Source: Cesiribacteraceae bacterium YIM B00369
GTDB taxonomy: Bacteria > Bacteroidota > Bacteroidia > Cytophagales > Cyclobacteriaceae
NCBI GenBank assembly: GCA_017948555.1
Contig: JAFMYY010000004.1
Span: forward strand, 228,878 to 292,877
Direction of reading: 5' to 3'
Length of the DNA stretch: 64,000 bases
Below the pieces are notes generated by a model, which had not been told where the DNA came from, did no database searches, and saw nothing but the letters and a program-made list of their open reading frames with translations. Both the position numbers and the translations under genes were made by a program. Shown here piece after piece: positions 27,870 through 37,470 of this stretch (within the stretch, counting starts at the first letter, position 1; each line of letters begins with the position of its first letter).

Positions 27870-28947
27870 TACATCTGCTCTACATATAAGCTCTGATACA
27901 GAAGAAAAAAAGCATATTGTTTATGTGGGAAGGCCTGATGATGACCTGCCCCTTAAACTGCAGGCAAATGGCTTTCAATTAATTGTATACCAGGACCCAT
28001 TCCTTGCATACGTTGGCTCTCTTTCTGCGGTATATAGTAAAAAGCCGCTTCCGTACGCTTTTATTTGCAGGGAAGACATTCCCCGGCAGGAAGCTTATAA
28101 ATTTATTAATAATCTACAGAAATGCAATGAATTAAATGAGGTTCCTAATATCCTGTACAATCCGGATTCCGTAACCGCCAATATAAAGAAGGCCAAATTG
28201 TCGGGAGCTGATGACCTTTACTCCGGCACTTTTCCTGTAAACGATCTGCTCGACAGGCTGGAATTTTTGCATTCCACTAAAAAGCGGTACCTGAACGAGA
28301 AGGTGTCCGGCTCTTCTTATATGAAGCTGCGGATATCAGGATCAAAACGTTTTTTCGACATCCTGATCTCTTCCCTGTTACTGATTCTTTTCAGTCCTGC
28401 TTTCCTGCTTATTGCCCTTGCCATAAAACTGGAATCGCCGGGACCCGTTTTTTACATCTCCAAAAGAGTGGGCACCGGTTACAGGATTTTTAATTTTTAC
28501 AAGTTCAGGTCCATGAGAACTGATGCGGACAAAATGATTAAGGACCTCATCCATATGAACCAGTATAAGTCTGAAACAGGGGCTACTTTCATAAAAATTG
28601 ATAATGATCCGCGGATAACTTCGATAGGTAAATTTCTCCGGAACACAAGTCTGGATGAATTGCCGCAGTTAATAAACGTTCTGAGGGGCGATATGTCCAT
28701 TGTAGGAAACCGCCCCCTCCCCTTATACGAAGCAGAACAAATAACAAGAGACCTTTGGTCTAAGCGCTTTCTGGCTCCTGCCGGCATTACAGGCCTGTGG
28801 CAGGTAACTAAAAGAGGCAGAAAAGAAATGTCGGCAGAAGAAAGAATTGCTCTGGATATGGCCTATGCTGACCGCTGTTCAATGTGGTTCGATCTTAAGA
28901 TTGTAGCCAGAACCGTTCCGGCATTACTACAAAAGGAATCCGTTTAA
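27862..28947 (+). CDS. sugar-phosphate transferase with receiver-like N-terminus
   Basis: A priming glycosyltransferase of 361 aa of the bacterial sugar transferase family (WbaP/WcaJ-like), which moves a hexose-1-phosphate from UDP-sugar onto undecaprenyl phosphate. The C-terminal half has one helix (about 165-188), then [43 protein letters not shown] and the late [10 protein letters not shown], all family hallmarks. The first 120 residues resemble a receiver fold ([19 protein letters not shown] like the end of a REC domain), but the acceptor Asp is replaced (FICRED). The ATG at 27862 overlaps the receiver stop; an upstream TTG at 27823 is less likely. The order suggests regulation by the receiver. 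Confidence 0.88.
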   Translation: MLNTSALHISSDTEEKKHIVYVGRPDDDLPLKLQANGFQLIVYQDPFLAYVGSLSAVYSKKPLPYAFICREDIPRQEAYKFINNLQKCNELNEVPNILYNPDSVTANIKKAKLSGADDLYSGTFPVNDLLDRLEFLHSTKKRYLNEKVSGSSYMKLRISGSKRFFDILISSLLLILFSPAFLLIALAIKLESPGPVFYISKRVGTGYRIFNFYKFRSMRTDADKMIKDLIHMNQYKSETGATFIKIDNDPRITSIGKFLRNTSLDELPQLINVLRGDMSIVGNRPLPLYEAEQITRDLWSKRFLAPAGITGLWQVTKRGRKEMSAEERIALDMAYADRCSMWFDLKIVARTVPALLQKESV

Positions 28948-28956
28948 ATTTTTTTT

Positions 28957-30141
28957 ATGATGGTTATCATTGAATCTATACTACTCATATATTTTACATA
29001 CGTCGCAGCATATACCTTTTATCTGTCTGCTGCGGGCCGTATTATACCTCCTCTGAGGATGTTCAAAGACGAGCACAAAACTTCTATAGCGGTGCTCATT
29101 CCCGCCTATAAGGAGGATGCTGTTATTTATCATGTGACCAGGGATGCATTACAGCAAAAATATCCGAAGGATAAATTTGAAGTAATCGTTATAGCGGACT
29201 CCCTGCAGGAAGAAACACTCCGGCGCCTGCGTGAACTACCAATCAGGCTTATAGAAGTAAGTTTTGAGACAAGCACTAAAGTTAAGGCACTAAATAAGGC
29301 CTTAGCGCAATTACCGGAAAATAAATTCGGTCTTTCACTCATTTTAGATGCCGATAACCTGATGGAAGATGATTTTCTTGAAAAGGTAAATGCAGCTTAC
29401 CAGGCCGGCTATCGGTCCATTCAGGGCCAGCGGGTGGCAAAGAACAAAAACACAAACTTTGCAATACTGGATGCCCTGAGTGAAATCATAAACAATCATA
29501 TCTTCAGAAAAGGAACTTTTGCTGCCGGCGGCTCATCTTCCCTCATAGGTTCAGGAATGGCTTTTGACTTCAAAATCCTGAAATCGATACTGCTGTCAAT
29601 GAACTCTGTAGGAGGTTTTGACCGTGAACTGGAAGTAAAGCTTCTTGAGAAAGGAATAAAATCATGCTACCTGGAAAACGCCAGGGTATATGATGAAAAG
29701 GTGGAAAAAGCGGAGGTATTTGCCAACCAGCGAAAACGTTGGATTGCCAGCCAGTTTAAGTACCTCAGGAAATATTTCAAAAAAGGGGTTAAGGAATTAT
29801 TCAGAAACCACTGGGCTTATGCCAACAGCGCTCTGCTGCGTAACATCCAGTTACCAAGAGTTATAAACCTGGGGCTGTTATTTCTTATTTGTATAATTAC
29901 CCTTTTCCTGAATTCGTATCTTTATTTCCATACCCTTGTATGGTGGAGCCTGCTGGCTTCTATTGGCCTGTCCTTTATACTCGCTGTACCACGTAATTTT
30001 TACAACAGGGAATTTTTCCGTGCGCTAATCAGCATACCAAAAGCTTTCGGCATTATGCTCCTCCTTTTGTTTAAACTGAAAGGTGCAGATAAATCTTTTA
30101 TCCACACCCCTCATTCAAGAACTGAAACATCCGGACGATGA
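28957..30141 (+). CDS. processive-type family 2 glycosyltransferase
   Basis: Membrane glycosyltransferase of 394 aa. An N-terminal helix precedes a GT-A domain (VLIPAYKED at about 44-52), the metal-binding DxD is LILDADNL, the acceptor-side acidic motif is GFDRELE, and QRKRW matches the QxxRW motif of processive synthases such as cellulose or hyaluronan synthase. Two or three C-terminal helices follow. It therefore probably polymerises or adds a beta-linked sugar at the membrane. It lies 9 bp after the sugar-phosphate transferase and overlaps the next gene by 4 bp. The sugar is not known. Confidence 0.88.
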   Translation: MMVIIESILLIYFTYVAAYTFYLSAAGRIIPPLRMFKDEHKTSIAVLIPAYKEDAVIYHVTRDALQQKYPKDKFEVIVIADSLQEETLRRLRELPIRLIEVSFETSTKVKALNKALAQLPENKFGLSLILDADNLMEDDFLEKVNAAYQAGYRSIQGQRVAKNKNTNFAILDALSEIINNHIFRKGTFAAGGSSSLIGSGMAFDFKILKSILLSMNSVGGFDRELEVKLLEKGIKSCYLENARVYDEKVEKAEVFANQRKRWIASQFKYLRKYFKKGVKELFRNHWAYANSALLRNIQLPRVINLGLLFLICIITLFLNSYLYFHTLVWWSLLASIGLSFILAVPRNFYNREFFRALISIPKAFGIMLLLLFKLKGADKSFIHTPHSRTETSGR

Positions 30142-31088
30142 ATTCAATGGCAACCGAAGGTTACCCGCTTGTTAGTATTATAACTGTTAATTTTAACCAG
30201 CCACAGGTAACAGAGGAGTTGTTAATTTCGCTCAGGAAAATTAGCTACCCCACTGTTGAAATCCTGGTTGTGGACAATGGTTCCTCCAAAGATTGTCAGC
30301 ACCTCAAATCTTTATATCCTGAGGTGCACTTTATCAGCAGCCCTGTTAACCTTGGCTTTGCCGGTGGCAACAATCTGGCATTAAAACAGGCAAAAGGAGA
30401 GTATATCCTTCTGCTGAATAATGACACCGAGGTTGCTCCTGACTTTCTTGAACCTATGATCAGCCTTTTTAATAAGGTACCGGGTTTAGGAATTGTCTCT
30501 CCCCTGCTTATTTACCATGATTCAGACATAGTACAGTATGCAGGCGCCATATCAATTAATTACCTGACTGGAAGAGGTAAAAAAATCGGGCACCGAAAAA
30601 TTATAAACCAGGCTTTTGAGAAGGCTTACCCGACCGAACTTGGCCATGGCGCGGCTATGCTTTTCCCGAAACACCTGCTTAAAGAAATAGGTTACTTACC
30701 TGAAGAGTATTTTCTGTATTATGAGGAGCATGACTGGTGCGAAGCCTGCAAAAGGGCGGGTTATAAAGTTTATTTTCAGGGGCTCTCACGGGTATACCAC
30801 AAGGAATCTGTTTCTGTAGGCAAAGCCAACCCAATGAAAACCTATTACATGAACAGAAACCGCCTGCTTTTTATTGACCGGAATGCACGGGGCCTGCAAA
30901 AAATTATAGCAAAGCTTTTCTACCTGTTCGTGGCCTTTCCTAAGAATCTGGTAAAACATACTCTGGCAGGGGAAAAAGAACATTCAAGAGCATTATTAAA
31001 AGCAGCGGGCTGGAATATAAAGCGCCACTTTTTAAGTAACAGAAATCCTAAACCAAATAACACCATTTTTAAAGCTACTGAAGTATGA
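30138..31088 (+). CDS. family 2 glycosyltransferase, rhamnosyltransferase-like
   Basis: A 316-aa GT2 enzyme of the WbbL/RfbF-like group. The N-terminal nucleotide-binding part includes [17 protein letters not shown] and [11 protein letters not shown], with the metal motif LLNNDTE. The acceptor-side part has a conserved [16 protein letters not shown]. No full membrane span is evident, so it probably works on the cytoplasmic side on lipid-linked intermediates. The ATG overlaps the previous stop and the next ATG overlaps its own stop (4 bp each), showing translational coupling. The sugar donor is not determined; dTDP-rhamnose is only a family guess. Confidence 0.88.
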   Translation: MNSMATEGYPLVSIITVNFNQPQVTEELLISLRKISYPTVEILVVDNGSSKDCQHLKSLYPEVHFISSPVNLGFAGGNNLALKQAKGEYILLLNNDTEVAPDFLEPMISLFNKVPGLGIVSPLLIYHDSDIVQYAGAISINYLTGRGKKIGHRKIINQAFEKAYPTELGHGAAMLFPKHLLKEIGYLPEEYFLYYEEHDWCEACKRAGYKVYFQGLSRVYHKESVSVGKANPMKTYYMNRNRLLFIDRNARGLQKIIAKLFYLFVAFPKNLVKHTLAGEKEHSRALLKAAGWNIKRHFLSNRNPKPNNTIFKATEV

Positions 31089-31693
31089 ATGTTGTAAAGC
31101 TTAAGTTACAGGAATATTATCAGGAAAAAGGAATAGACAAAGCTTCCCTCAGCGATTACGCCAAAATAGCAGGCAGATTTTCAGGCATGGCATGGAGGGT
31201 TGTACTTGCCGGACTTGTACTGAGAGGGCGTGCAGAGACAGGAAAATGGGTTAGCATGAACGGCGTTCCAAAATTAAAGATAAGAGGAAAACTCGTGCTC
31301 CATGACCAGGTACGTATCTGGTCAAGTATTGTACGTGCCCGGCTGTTTGTCAGGAAAGGAGGCTACCTTGAAATAGGAGCCAATTCACGCATAAACGGGT
31401 GCCATATATCTGCAAGCGAAAAAATTATTATTGGCAAAAACGTTCGTGTAGGGCAGTATGTACTTATTATGGATAATGACTTCCACCATGTTGAAGATCA
31501 TTTTTCGGACGGGAAGAAAAGCCCTGTTATTATTGAAGATGATGTCTGGATTGCTGCAAAGGCAACTATTTTGAAGGGTGTTCATATTGGAAAAGGATCA
31601 GTGGTGGCTGCGGGAGCTGTGGTAACCAAAGATGTTCCTGCATATACCCTTGTTGGAGGAGTTCCTGCAAAACCTATACGGAAACTGAATTAA
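31085..31693 (+). CDS. hexapeptide-repeat acyltransferase
   Basis: A 202-aa left-handed beta-helix (LbH) transferase. Hexapeptide repeats run from about residue 95 to 190 ([44 protein letters not shown]), ending in the usual [21 protein letters not shown]. The likely catalytic His is in NDFHHVEDH. Such enzymes move acetyl or similar groups onto sugars of exopolysaccharide or O-antigen. It is the last gene of the coupled run from 27465. The N-terminal 60 residues are not part of the repeat and may bind the acceptor or membrane. Confidence 0.9.
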   Translation: MNVVKLKLQEYYQEKGIDKASLSDYAKIAGRFSGMAWRVVLAGLVLRGRAETGKWVSMNGVPKLKIRGKLVLHDQVRIWSSIVRARLFVRKGGYLEIGANSRINGCHISASEKIIIGKNVRVGQYVLIMDNDFHHVEDHFSDGKKSPVIIEDDVWIAAKATILKGVHIGKGSVVAAGAVVTKDVPAYTLVGGVPAKPIRKLN

Positions 31694-32529
31694 CTTAAAG
31701 AATCTAAAAAAATGTACTGTTGGCATTTAAATAAGGAAAGGATTTTTTAAGCCGTTTCTGCCATAGGTTTTTAAATCAGGCAGTAAGACAGGATCCAAAT
31801 GACCGGAAAATCATTTAATCCAATGTAATTACAGATTCAAAAAGAAAAGAAAATCTTATCCGTACACTTCTTTTCAATCTTGTTATTTTCATATCATAAT
31901 GCAACGGTTCGCACGCAAACCACTGATATTTAAAAGGATACATTTTTAACGAATATTAAATTACAATTAAAATCTGACAGGAATAAGGGTTTTCTTAAAA
32001 ACCGTGTGTGTAACATAAATCAAAATCCTTTCATTATTTTATGGGATACCAAAAATCAATGTTCTGTAAAATGAGCTTTTAGCAATGTAAAATTTTGTGA
32101 CATATTTCGATCCAGAGAGATAACAAGCTCATTACAGGAAGGATTAAAACCTGAAACAGAACGAAGAAAGCGCTTTTTCCGGCAGGCTAAATCCATCAAG
32201 CTCAGTTTATTCTAAACCAAAAATACTATTGACAGACAGGAGTGAATCCTGAGAATCCTACCCTGAAATTGATGCGGGAGAAAAAATACCATGTACTTTT
32301 TTTGTCATTTTTAAACTTTTTTTCCCGCTTTCCCCTCTGCCAATCTATAACAATACCAGTCACAACAATCACCTGAAACTGTGGAAAATTCCCCGGTCAG
32401 AAATATATTTAAGGAGCACTATCTGAAAAAACCCCGGCTATCTGCTACGTATCACTATATTTCATGGTTTCATTTCTTTTCCTGTTTTTTTAATATACCC
32501 TATAAATTTATACACTCATCCTTACAGAA

Positions 32530-32548
32530 TTGTGGAACAATTCCACAA
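32530..32548. promoter_or_regulatory. perfect palindrome, possible operator
   Basis: TTGTGGAA and TTCCACAA flank a 3-nt centre. The site lies about 100 bp upstream of the predicted start of transcription of the beta-helix gene. Its dyad form is typical of a dimeric regulator site; the regulator is unknown. Confidence 0.4.
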
Positions 32549-32613
32549 AGCTCGCCCGAATAGTCCAATATCACTTATAAGCCAATTTATGTAAGTTAAG
32601 AGAATTTTAGAGC

Positions 32614-32643
32614 TTCTTATCCTCCGCATGGCACCTATCTTTG
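32614..32643 (+). promoter_or_regulatory. promoter of the beta-helix/T9SS gene
   Basis: TATCTTTG (32636-32643) matches TAnnTTTG, and TTC (32614-32616) stands 19 bp upstream in place of TTG. Transcription would begin near 32650, leaving a leader of about 50 nt before the ATG at 32702. Confidence 0.6.
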
Positions 32644-32701
32644 TAACATTCAAAATCAGATAAAGGGAAAATTTCTGAGATTGATAAGTTCAGAGTTACA
32701 A

Positions 32702-35700
32702 ATGAATAAACGTGTGTGTAGAATGAAAAAAGGAAAGAAAAACTTTTTCAGGACAATCCTGTGTACAATCATTGGCTTAAGTTCCTTAATTAGTTTACCA
32801 GCGCAGGCTCAGGATTGTGGCTGCGACCATGTAGTGGAAGTAAATACCACTTTTCTTGACGGCAGCAAACTTGGTGTAAAACCGGGAGATGTCGTTTGCC
32901 TTAAAGCGGGGAAACGCACTAACCTTCTGATTAAAAATTTTACAGGTTCATCCAGCAAATATATTACCATTAAAAACTGTGGTGGTCAGGTTGTTTTAGG
33001 AGGATCCAATGTAAACAATGGTATAATGGTCCAGAACAGCCGGTACTTCCGCATAACAGGAACCGGTGTTTCCGGAATGGAATACGGGATTAAAATAGAT
33101 AAAACGAAAGCAGGCAGCCAGGGAGTAGCAGTATCTGAATTCTCATCCGATGTGGAAATCGATCACCTGGAAATAACAGGCGTTGGTTTTGCAGGTATTA
33201 TGGCAAAAACAGACCCTAAATGCGATGGATCTGCTGACAGAGGCAGATTTACCATGTACAATGTTAAAATTCATGATAACTATATTCATGATATTGGCGG
33301 CGAAGGCATTTATCTTGGCAACAGCTTTTATAATGGAACAACCGTTTACTGCAATACCACTAAATACCCTCATGAAGTTAAAGGAGTAAGAGTATATAAC
33401 AACATCGTAAAAAATACAGGCTGGGAAGGCATACAGGTAGGAGCCGCCACTCATGATGTTGAAATATATGATAACGAGGTTTTCAATTATGGCCAGGCTA
33501 ATAAAGACTCGCAAAACAACGGTATTCAGCTGGGACTTGGCACAACAGGAAAATGTTACAATAATTATATTGAAAACGGTTACGGTACAGGTATAGTAAT
33601 ACAGGGCATAGGCAACAACCTGGTTTATAACAATGTAATCGTAGGTGCCGGTTATCCTGCCTTCAATGTAAATGTGCGTCCCACTCCCCTATCATCTGAT
33701 GTGGTTTCAAGAGGCTTTTTAGGTGGTGTTCACATTATCAATAACACTATCATCGATACAAAGAACTCCGGTGCAATAAATGAATATGTGAATGACGCCA
33801 AAAATAATTCCTTCCACAATAACCTCATTGTATCCGGAAACTCTAACTGGAAACAATTAAAAACCTATACCAGCTGGCAGATAGAGAAAAATGTGATTCT
33901 CAAAAGTGCTTCTGAAGCAAAATTCAGCAACCCGGGGAACAAAGACTATAGAATCCAGCAGGGCTCTCCTGCAATTGATGCCGGTAAGGATGTTTCAGGA
34001 TTAGGCATTAACCTTGATTGGGATCGTAAGCCAAGAAAATCAGGGGCAGCCACAGATGCAGGTGCCTTTGAATTTGCTTCAGCTACTCCCACCCCTGCCA
34101 CCGTTGAAAATAAAGCACCAACTGTTAATGCCGGTTCTGACCGGACTATCCAGTTACCCACTAATTCTGTTACTTTAACAGGATCAGCCTCTGACAGTGA
34201 CGGAACCATAGCCTCTTATAACTGGACCAAAATCAGTGGCCCGAATGCCAGCCTCAGTGGAGCTAACACAAATAAATTACAGGCAGCCAATCTGGTTGAA
34301 GGATCTTATAAATTCAGGCTTACTGTTAAAGACAATAAAGGCGCTGCTGCTACCAGTGATGTAGTGGTTACGGTTAAAGCAGCTGCTGTTGCAGTGGAAG
34401 AACCAAAAGAAGAAAAACCCGCTGCAGAGCCGGCACCAGCCCCGGTACCTGCAACTGATGGAAATATACCTCCAACAGTAGAAGGAAGAAGTGATAAAAC
34501 CCTTACTTTACCAACTAACAGCACCCTATTAACCTGTGGTGGCAGAGATGCTGACGGATTTATCACCTCTTACAGGTGGACCAAAGTAAGCGGACCATCT
34601 GTAACAATGAGCGGAACAAATGTGGCCAACCTTAACCTGAGCAATATGGTGGCCGGTACTTATGTATTCAGAATTACAGCAACGGATAATAAAGGTGCAC
34701 AGGCTTATGATGAAGTTACAGTAAAAGTTATCGGAACCTCAACCACTCCTGAACCGAAAGAAGAAATCAAAGAGGTGGTTAAACCGGTAGCAGATGTTGC
34801 AGAAACTGTTACTAACCCTGTACCAGGCAACCTCTTACCACTGGTGAAAGCAAGTAATGACAAAACACTTACACTGCCTGTTAACAGCACTTTACTTACC
34901 TGTGCAGGAAAAGATGAAGATGGGTTTATTACTTCATACAGATGGACTAAAGTAAGCGGACCATCTGTAACAATGAGCGGAGCGAATGTGGCTAATCTTA
35001 ATCTGACTAACATGGTGGAAGGAACTTATGTATTCAGGATAACAGCTACAGATAATAATAAAGGTGAGGCCCATGACCATGTAACAGTAACTGTATTAAG
35101 TGGCAACACCACAACTACCACTGTTCCTAATAAGGCACCTAGAGCCATCGCACCTTCTGACAAAACCATCACACTGCCATCCAACAGCATTACGCTTAAC
35201 GGATCAGGAACAGATGAAGACGGAAGCATTGCTTCTTATAGCTGGGCTAAAATAAGCGGTCCTTCTGCTAACCTGGCTGGTACTGGCACTGCTAACCTGA
35301 GTGTTACTAATATGGTTGAAGGAAGCTATACTTTCCGCTTAACTGTTAAGGACAATAAGGGAGCTACCGGAACAGATGAAGTGATGGTAAGAGTAAATAA
35401 AGCAGCAACACCAGTTACCACTGTTGTTCCTCAGCCACAGCCTGCCAGCACCGGAACTGTTTCTTACAACCCGATTTACAGGATAAATGCAGGTGGTACA
35501 TCTAATTTAAGTGCATCGCCTATCCAGTGGGATATGGATACAAAAGAAAATCCTTCCCGCTACCTGTCTGCAGGCAGTTCAAATAACACGGCCGGAAGTA
35601 ACAACTGGCGCGGAACTAATAAAACAAACGCTCCTGATGCTGTGTTTGGCCCTGTACGCTTCGATTTTACCTGGGGTGGTGCAATGAAGTACAGCCTTCC

Positions 35701-36298
35701 TGTAAAAAGCGGCTCTTATGAAGTAAGATTATATTTTGCCGAGACTCCTTATTCAGGAGGTGTTAAAGCAGCCGGACAAAGGGTTTTCGATGTAAAAGTG
35801 GAAGGACAAACCAAAGTTTCAAACCTTGACATTTACAAAGAAGCAGGAATGAATGCGCTACAGAAAACAGTATTTATTACTGTAACCGACGGAAACCTTG
35901 ATATTGATTTTGTTCGCAAAGTGGGAAATCCGCAAATCAACGGAATTGAAATCCTGCCTGCTCAAAACAGCAACACAACAATGTCGGCACCATCTGCTGC
36001 AAAAAGCAATTCTTTAGCACTTGAGGTGGCCGGAGAAACCAGCACTGAAATGACGGTTTATCCTAACCCGGTTATTGATAAGTTAAACATTCGTTTTGGC
36101 AAAGTTTTAACTGCCGATGCGCAGGTTCAGCTGATCAACCTTAACGGAGTAACCATACTTAACGAAACTATCAATGGTTCTGCAGGATCTTCTGAGGCTG
36201 GTCTGGACATCAGCCATATTAATGCCCCTGCAGGTATATATCTTCTTAAAGTACAGACCGCAGAGGAAGAACAGGTTATTAAGATTATGAAGCATTAA
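32702..36298 (+). CDS. secreted beta-helix/PKD/malectin protein with T9SS signal
   Basis: A 1198-aa exported protein. A signal peptide (ending near PAQAQ) is followed by a right-handed parallel beta-helix (about residues 40-430), four PKD/REJ-like beta-sandwich repeats (34109-35397), a malectin-like sugar-binding domain starting near YNPIYRINAGG, and a type A T9SS sorting domain (TVYPNPVIDKLNIRF to the C-terminus). Parallel beta-helix proteins are often polysaccharide lyases or epimerases; the exact chemistry is not visible. The region DPKCDGSADRGRFTMYNV is conserved in a paralogue at 46124. The ATG at 32702 is preferred over a TTG at 32681; 32723 (MKKGK) is also possible. It is probably cell-surface bound or released, acting on the polymer made by neighbouring genes. 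Confidence 0.88.
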   Translation: MNKRVCRMKKGKKNFFRTILCTIIGLSSLISLPAQAQDCGCDHVVEVNTTFLDGSKLGVKPGDVVCLKAGKRTNLLIKNFTGSSSKYITIKNCGGQVVLGGSNVNNGIMVQNSRYFRITGTGVSGMEYGIKIDKTKAGSQGVAVSEFSSDVEIDHLEITGVGFAGIMAKTDPKCDGSADRGRFTMYNVKIHDNYIHDIGGEGIYLGNSFYNGTTVYCNTTKYPHEVKGVRVYNNIVKNTGWEGIQVGAATHDVEIYDNEVFNYGQANKDSQNNGIQLGLGTTGKCYNNYIENGYGTGIVIQGIGNNLVYNNVIVGAGYPAFNVNVRPTPLSSDVVSRGFLGGVHIINNTIIDTKNSGAINEYVNDAKNNSFHNNLIVSGNSNWKQLKTYTSWQIEKNVILKSASEAKFSNPGNKDYRIQQGSPAIDAGKDVSGLGINLDWDRKPRKSGAATDAGAFEFASATPTPATVENKAPTVNAGSDRTIQLPTNSVTLTGSASDSDGTIASYNWTKISGPNASLSGANTNKLQAANLVEGSYKFRLTVKDNKGAAATSDVVVTVKAAAVAVEEPKEEKPAAEPAPAPVPATDGNIPPTVEGRSDKTLTLPTNSTLLTCGGRDADGFITSYRWTKVSGPSVTMSGTNVANLNLSNMVAGTYVFRITATDNKGAQAYDEVTVKVIGTSTTPEPKEEIKEVVKPVADVAETVTNPVPGNLLPLVKASNDKTLTLPVNSTLLTCAGKDEDGFITSYRWTKVSGPSVTMSGANVANLNLTNMVEGTYVFRITATDNNKGEAHDHVTVTVLSGNTTTTTVPNKAPRAIAPSDKTITLPSNSITLNGSGTDEDGSIASYSWAKISGPSANLAGTGTANLSVTNMVEGSYTFRLTVKDNKGATGTDEVMVRVNKAATPVTTVVPQPQPASTGTVSYNPIYRINAGGTSNLSASPIQWDMDTKENPSRYLSAGSSNNTAGSNNWRGTNKTNAPDAVFGPVRFDFTWGGAMKYSLPVKSGSYEVRLYFAETPYSGGVKAAGQRVFDVKVEGQTKVSNLDIYKEAGMNALQKTVFITVTDGNLDIDFVRKVGNPQINGIEILPAQNSNTTMSAPSAAKSNSLALEVAGETSTEMTVYPNPVIDKLNIRFGKVLTADAQVQLINLNGVTILNETINGSAGSSEAGLDISHINAPAGIYLLKVQTAEEEQVIKIMKH
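34109..35397 (+). repeat. four tandem PKD-like repeat units inside the T9SS protein
   Basis: Units begin at 34109, 34463, 34829 and 35129, each about 270 bp (90 aa), separated by Pro/Glu/Thr-rich linkers. Each reads roughly xLPxNSxxLxGxxxDxDG, then SYxWxKxSGP and GxYxFRxTxxDNKG. Units 2 and 3 are almost identical over their middle part even at DNA level, which indicates recent duplication or gene conversion. Confidence 0.9.
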
Positions 36299-36322
36299 TT
36301 TCTGATCTTTTTCAACAGTATT

Positions 36323-36359
36323 AAAGAGGTTGTCTCCCGCGGGGCACCCTCTTTTTTTT
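36323..36359 (+). terminator. Rho-independent terminator after the beta-helix gene
   Basis: A GC-rich imperfect stem (AAAGAGG with CCTCTTT around an inner CCC-GCG-GGG hairpin) is followed by an eight-base T run ending at 36359. It begins 25 bp after the stop of the beta-helix/T9SS gene. Confidence 0.75.
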
Positions 36360-36510
36360 GCTTTGGAAAACCTGTATGTTAATGCTCCCTCTTTCATTAT
36401 TTTCCCTGGTAAAAGAAACCTGCCGCACCCTTTTCCTGCTCAGGTCTTCTGAAATTTTGCTTACTTAAGAAATTGTTTAGTACCTTGCCTCTTTTTAGAT
36501 TTTACGATAT

Positions 36511-37461
36511 ATGAAGATGAAGGTTTCAGTTAAAAAGGCTGCCATTCTTATTTTTTTTTGCCTTGCCTCCCTCCCTGTAATTTACTGGATTCTGGATCAG
36601 GGGCAGGAACCGCTGGTAATGGATAAAGGTGCCCGCAGTAAGGCTCCGGGCCAGTTTGTTAACCTGAGCAGGGGCATTACCCACTACAGGTTTTCAGGCC
36701 CCGAAAGTGGCAGGACTGTAATTCTCATCCATGGAGGCATGGTATCAGGCATGTATGCATGGGAAAAAAACCGGCAATATTTAGCAGATAAGGGGTTCAG
36801 GGTATTAATGTACGATCTCTATGGCCGCGGATATTCAGATCGTGTACAGGAAGAATATACACCACAGTTGCTTTTCGCTCAGTTTGAAGAACTACTGGAC
36901 TCCCTCCGTATAAAAGAACCCGTTTCACTGGCAGGGCTTTCCCTTGGCAGTATGGTTGCAATAGAATACACCCGCAGGCATCCTGAAAAAGTCAGCAAAC
37001 TGATGCTCCTCTCCCCTGCTGCCCGTGGCAAATTTAATTTACGGCCTGTTTTAAAAATCCCCCTCCTCTCCGATCTGTTAATGGCGGCTTACTGGTTCCC
37101 CCGTACTGTAGACAATCAGATGAATGAATTTTACCAGCCTGAAAACTTTCCTGAATATGAAGAAAAGTTAAGGGATATGGTCCGCTACAGAGGATATAAA
37201 GATTCTAACTATTCCACCTGGGTAAATACGCTTACTTACAATATGGAACCGGAAATAGGGGAAATTGGAAAGGCAGGCGTTCCTGTTGCCCTGGTTTTGG
37301 GTGAGCATGACCCATACGTGCAGGCAGATGAAGCAGTTACCTACAGAAAGCTCCTGCCCCAACTGGAAGTATATACCATACCGGAAGCAGGCCACATCGT
37401 AAACTACGAAAAGGCAGATACGGTGAACAGCCTGATGAAAAGATTCTTCTCCGGTACTTAG
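36511..37461 (+). CDS. alpha/beta hydrolase, membrane-anchored or exported
   Basis: A 316-aa alpha/beta-hydrolase-fold protein with an N-terminal hydrophobic segment (about 9-27) that may be an uncleaved anchor. The oxyanion region is LIHGGMVSG, the nucleophile elbow GLSLGS, the acidic residue is in VLGEHDPY, and the catalytic His is in EAGHIVNYE. These proteins hydrolyse esters, amides or halides, and the substrate is not predictable. A near-consensus promoter (TTG at 36457-36459, 21-bp spacer, TACCTTGC at 36481-36488) lies just upstream. It converges on a membrane protein gene with a 9-bp gap. Confidence 0.88.
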   Translation: MKMKVSVKKAAILIFFCLASLPVIYWILDQGQEPLVMDKGARSKAPGQFVNLSRGITHYRFSGPESGRTVILIHGGMVSGMYAWEKNRQYLADKGFRVLMYDLYGRGYSDRVQEEYTPQLLFAQFEELLDSLRIKEPVSLAGLSLGSMVAIEYTRRHPEKVSKLMLLSPAARGKFNLRPVLKIPLLSDLLMAAYWFPRTVDNQMNEFYQPENFPEYEEKLRDMVRYRGYKDSNYSTWVNTLTYNMEPEIGEIGKAGVPVALVLGEHDPYVQADEAVTYRKLLPQLEVYTIPEAGHIVNYEKADTVNSLMKRFFSGT

Positions 37462-37470
37462 CCGTAAACG

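Larger units (their letters stand above)
31694..32680. other. 987-bp gap upstream of the beta-helix/T9SS gene
   Basis: No convincing gene is present. The DNA is A/T-rich. Two related palindromic motifs occur: TTGTGGAACAATTCCACAA at 32530-32548 (perfect 8-bp arms) and an imperfect TGTGGAAAATTCCCC at 32380-32394. A promoter for the next gene lies at the right end. A GTG-started 60-codon frame at 32381-32563 overlaps these motifs and has poor coding character. No clear terminator was seen after the acyltransferase gene. Confidence 0.5.

Noticed and set aside
32381..32563. A 60-codon GTG-started frame in the 1-kb gap before the T9SS gene
   Set aside because: It has no recognisable domain, unusual composition and overlaps two palindromic motifs, so regulatory DNA is the better reading.
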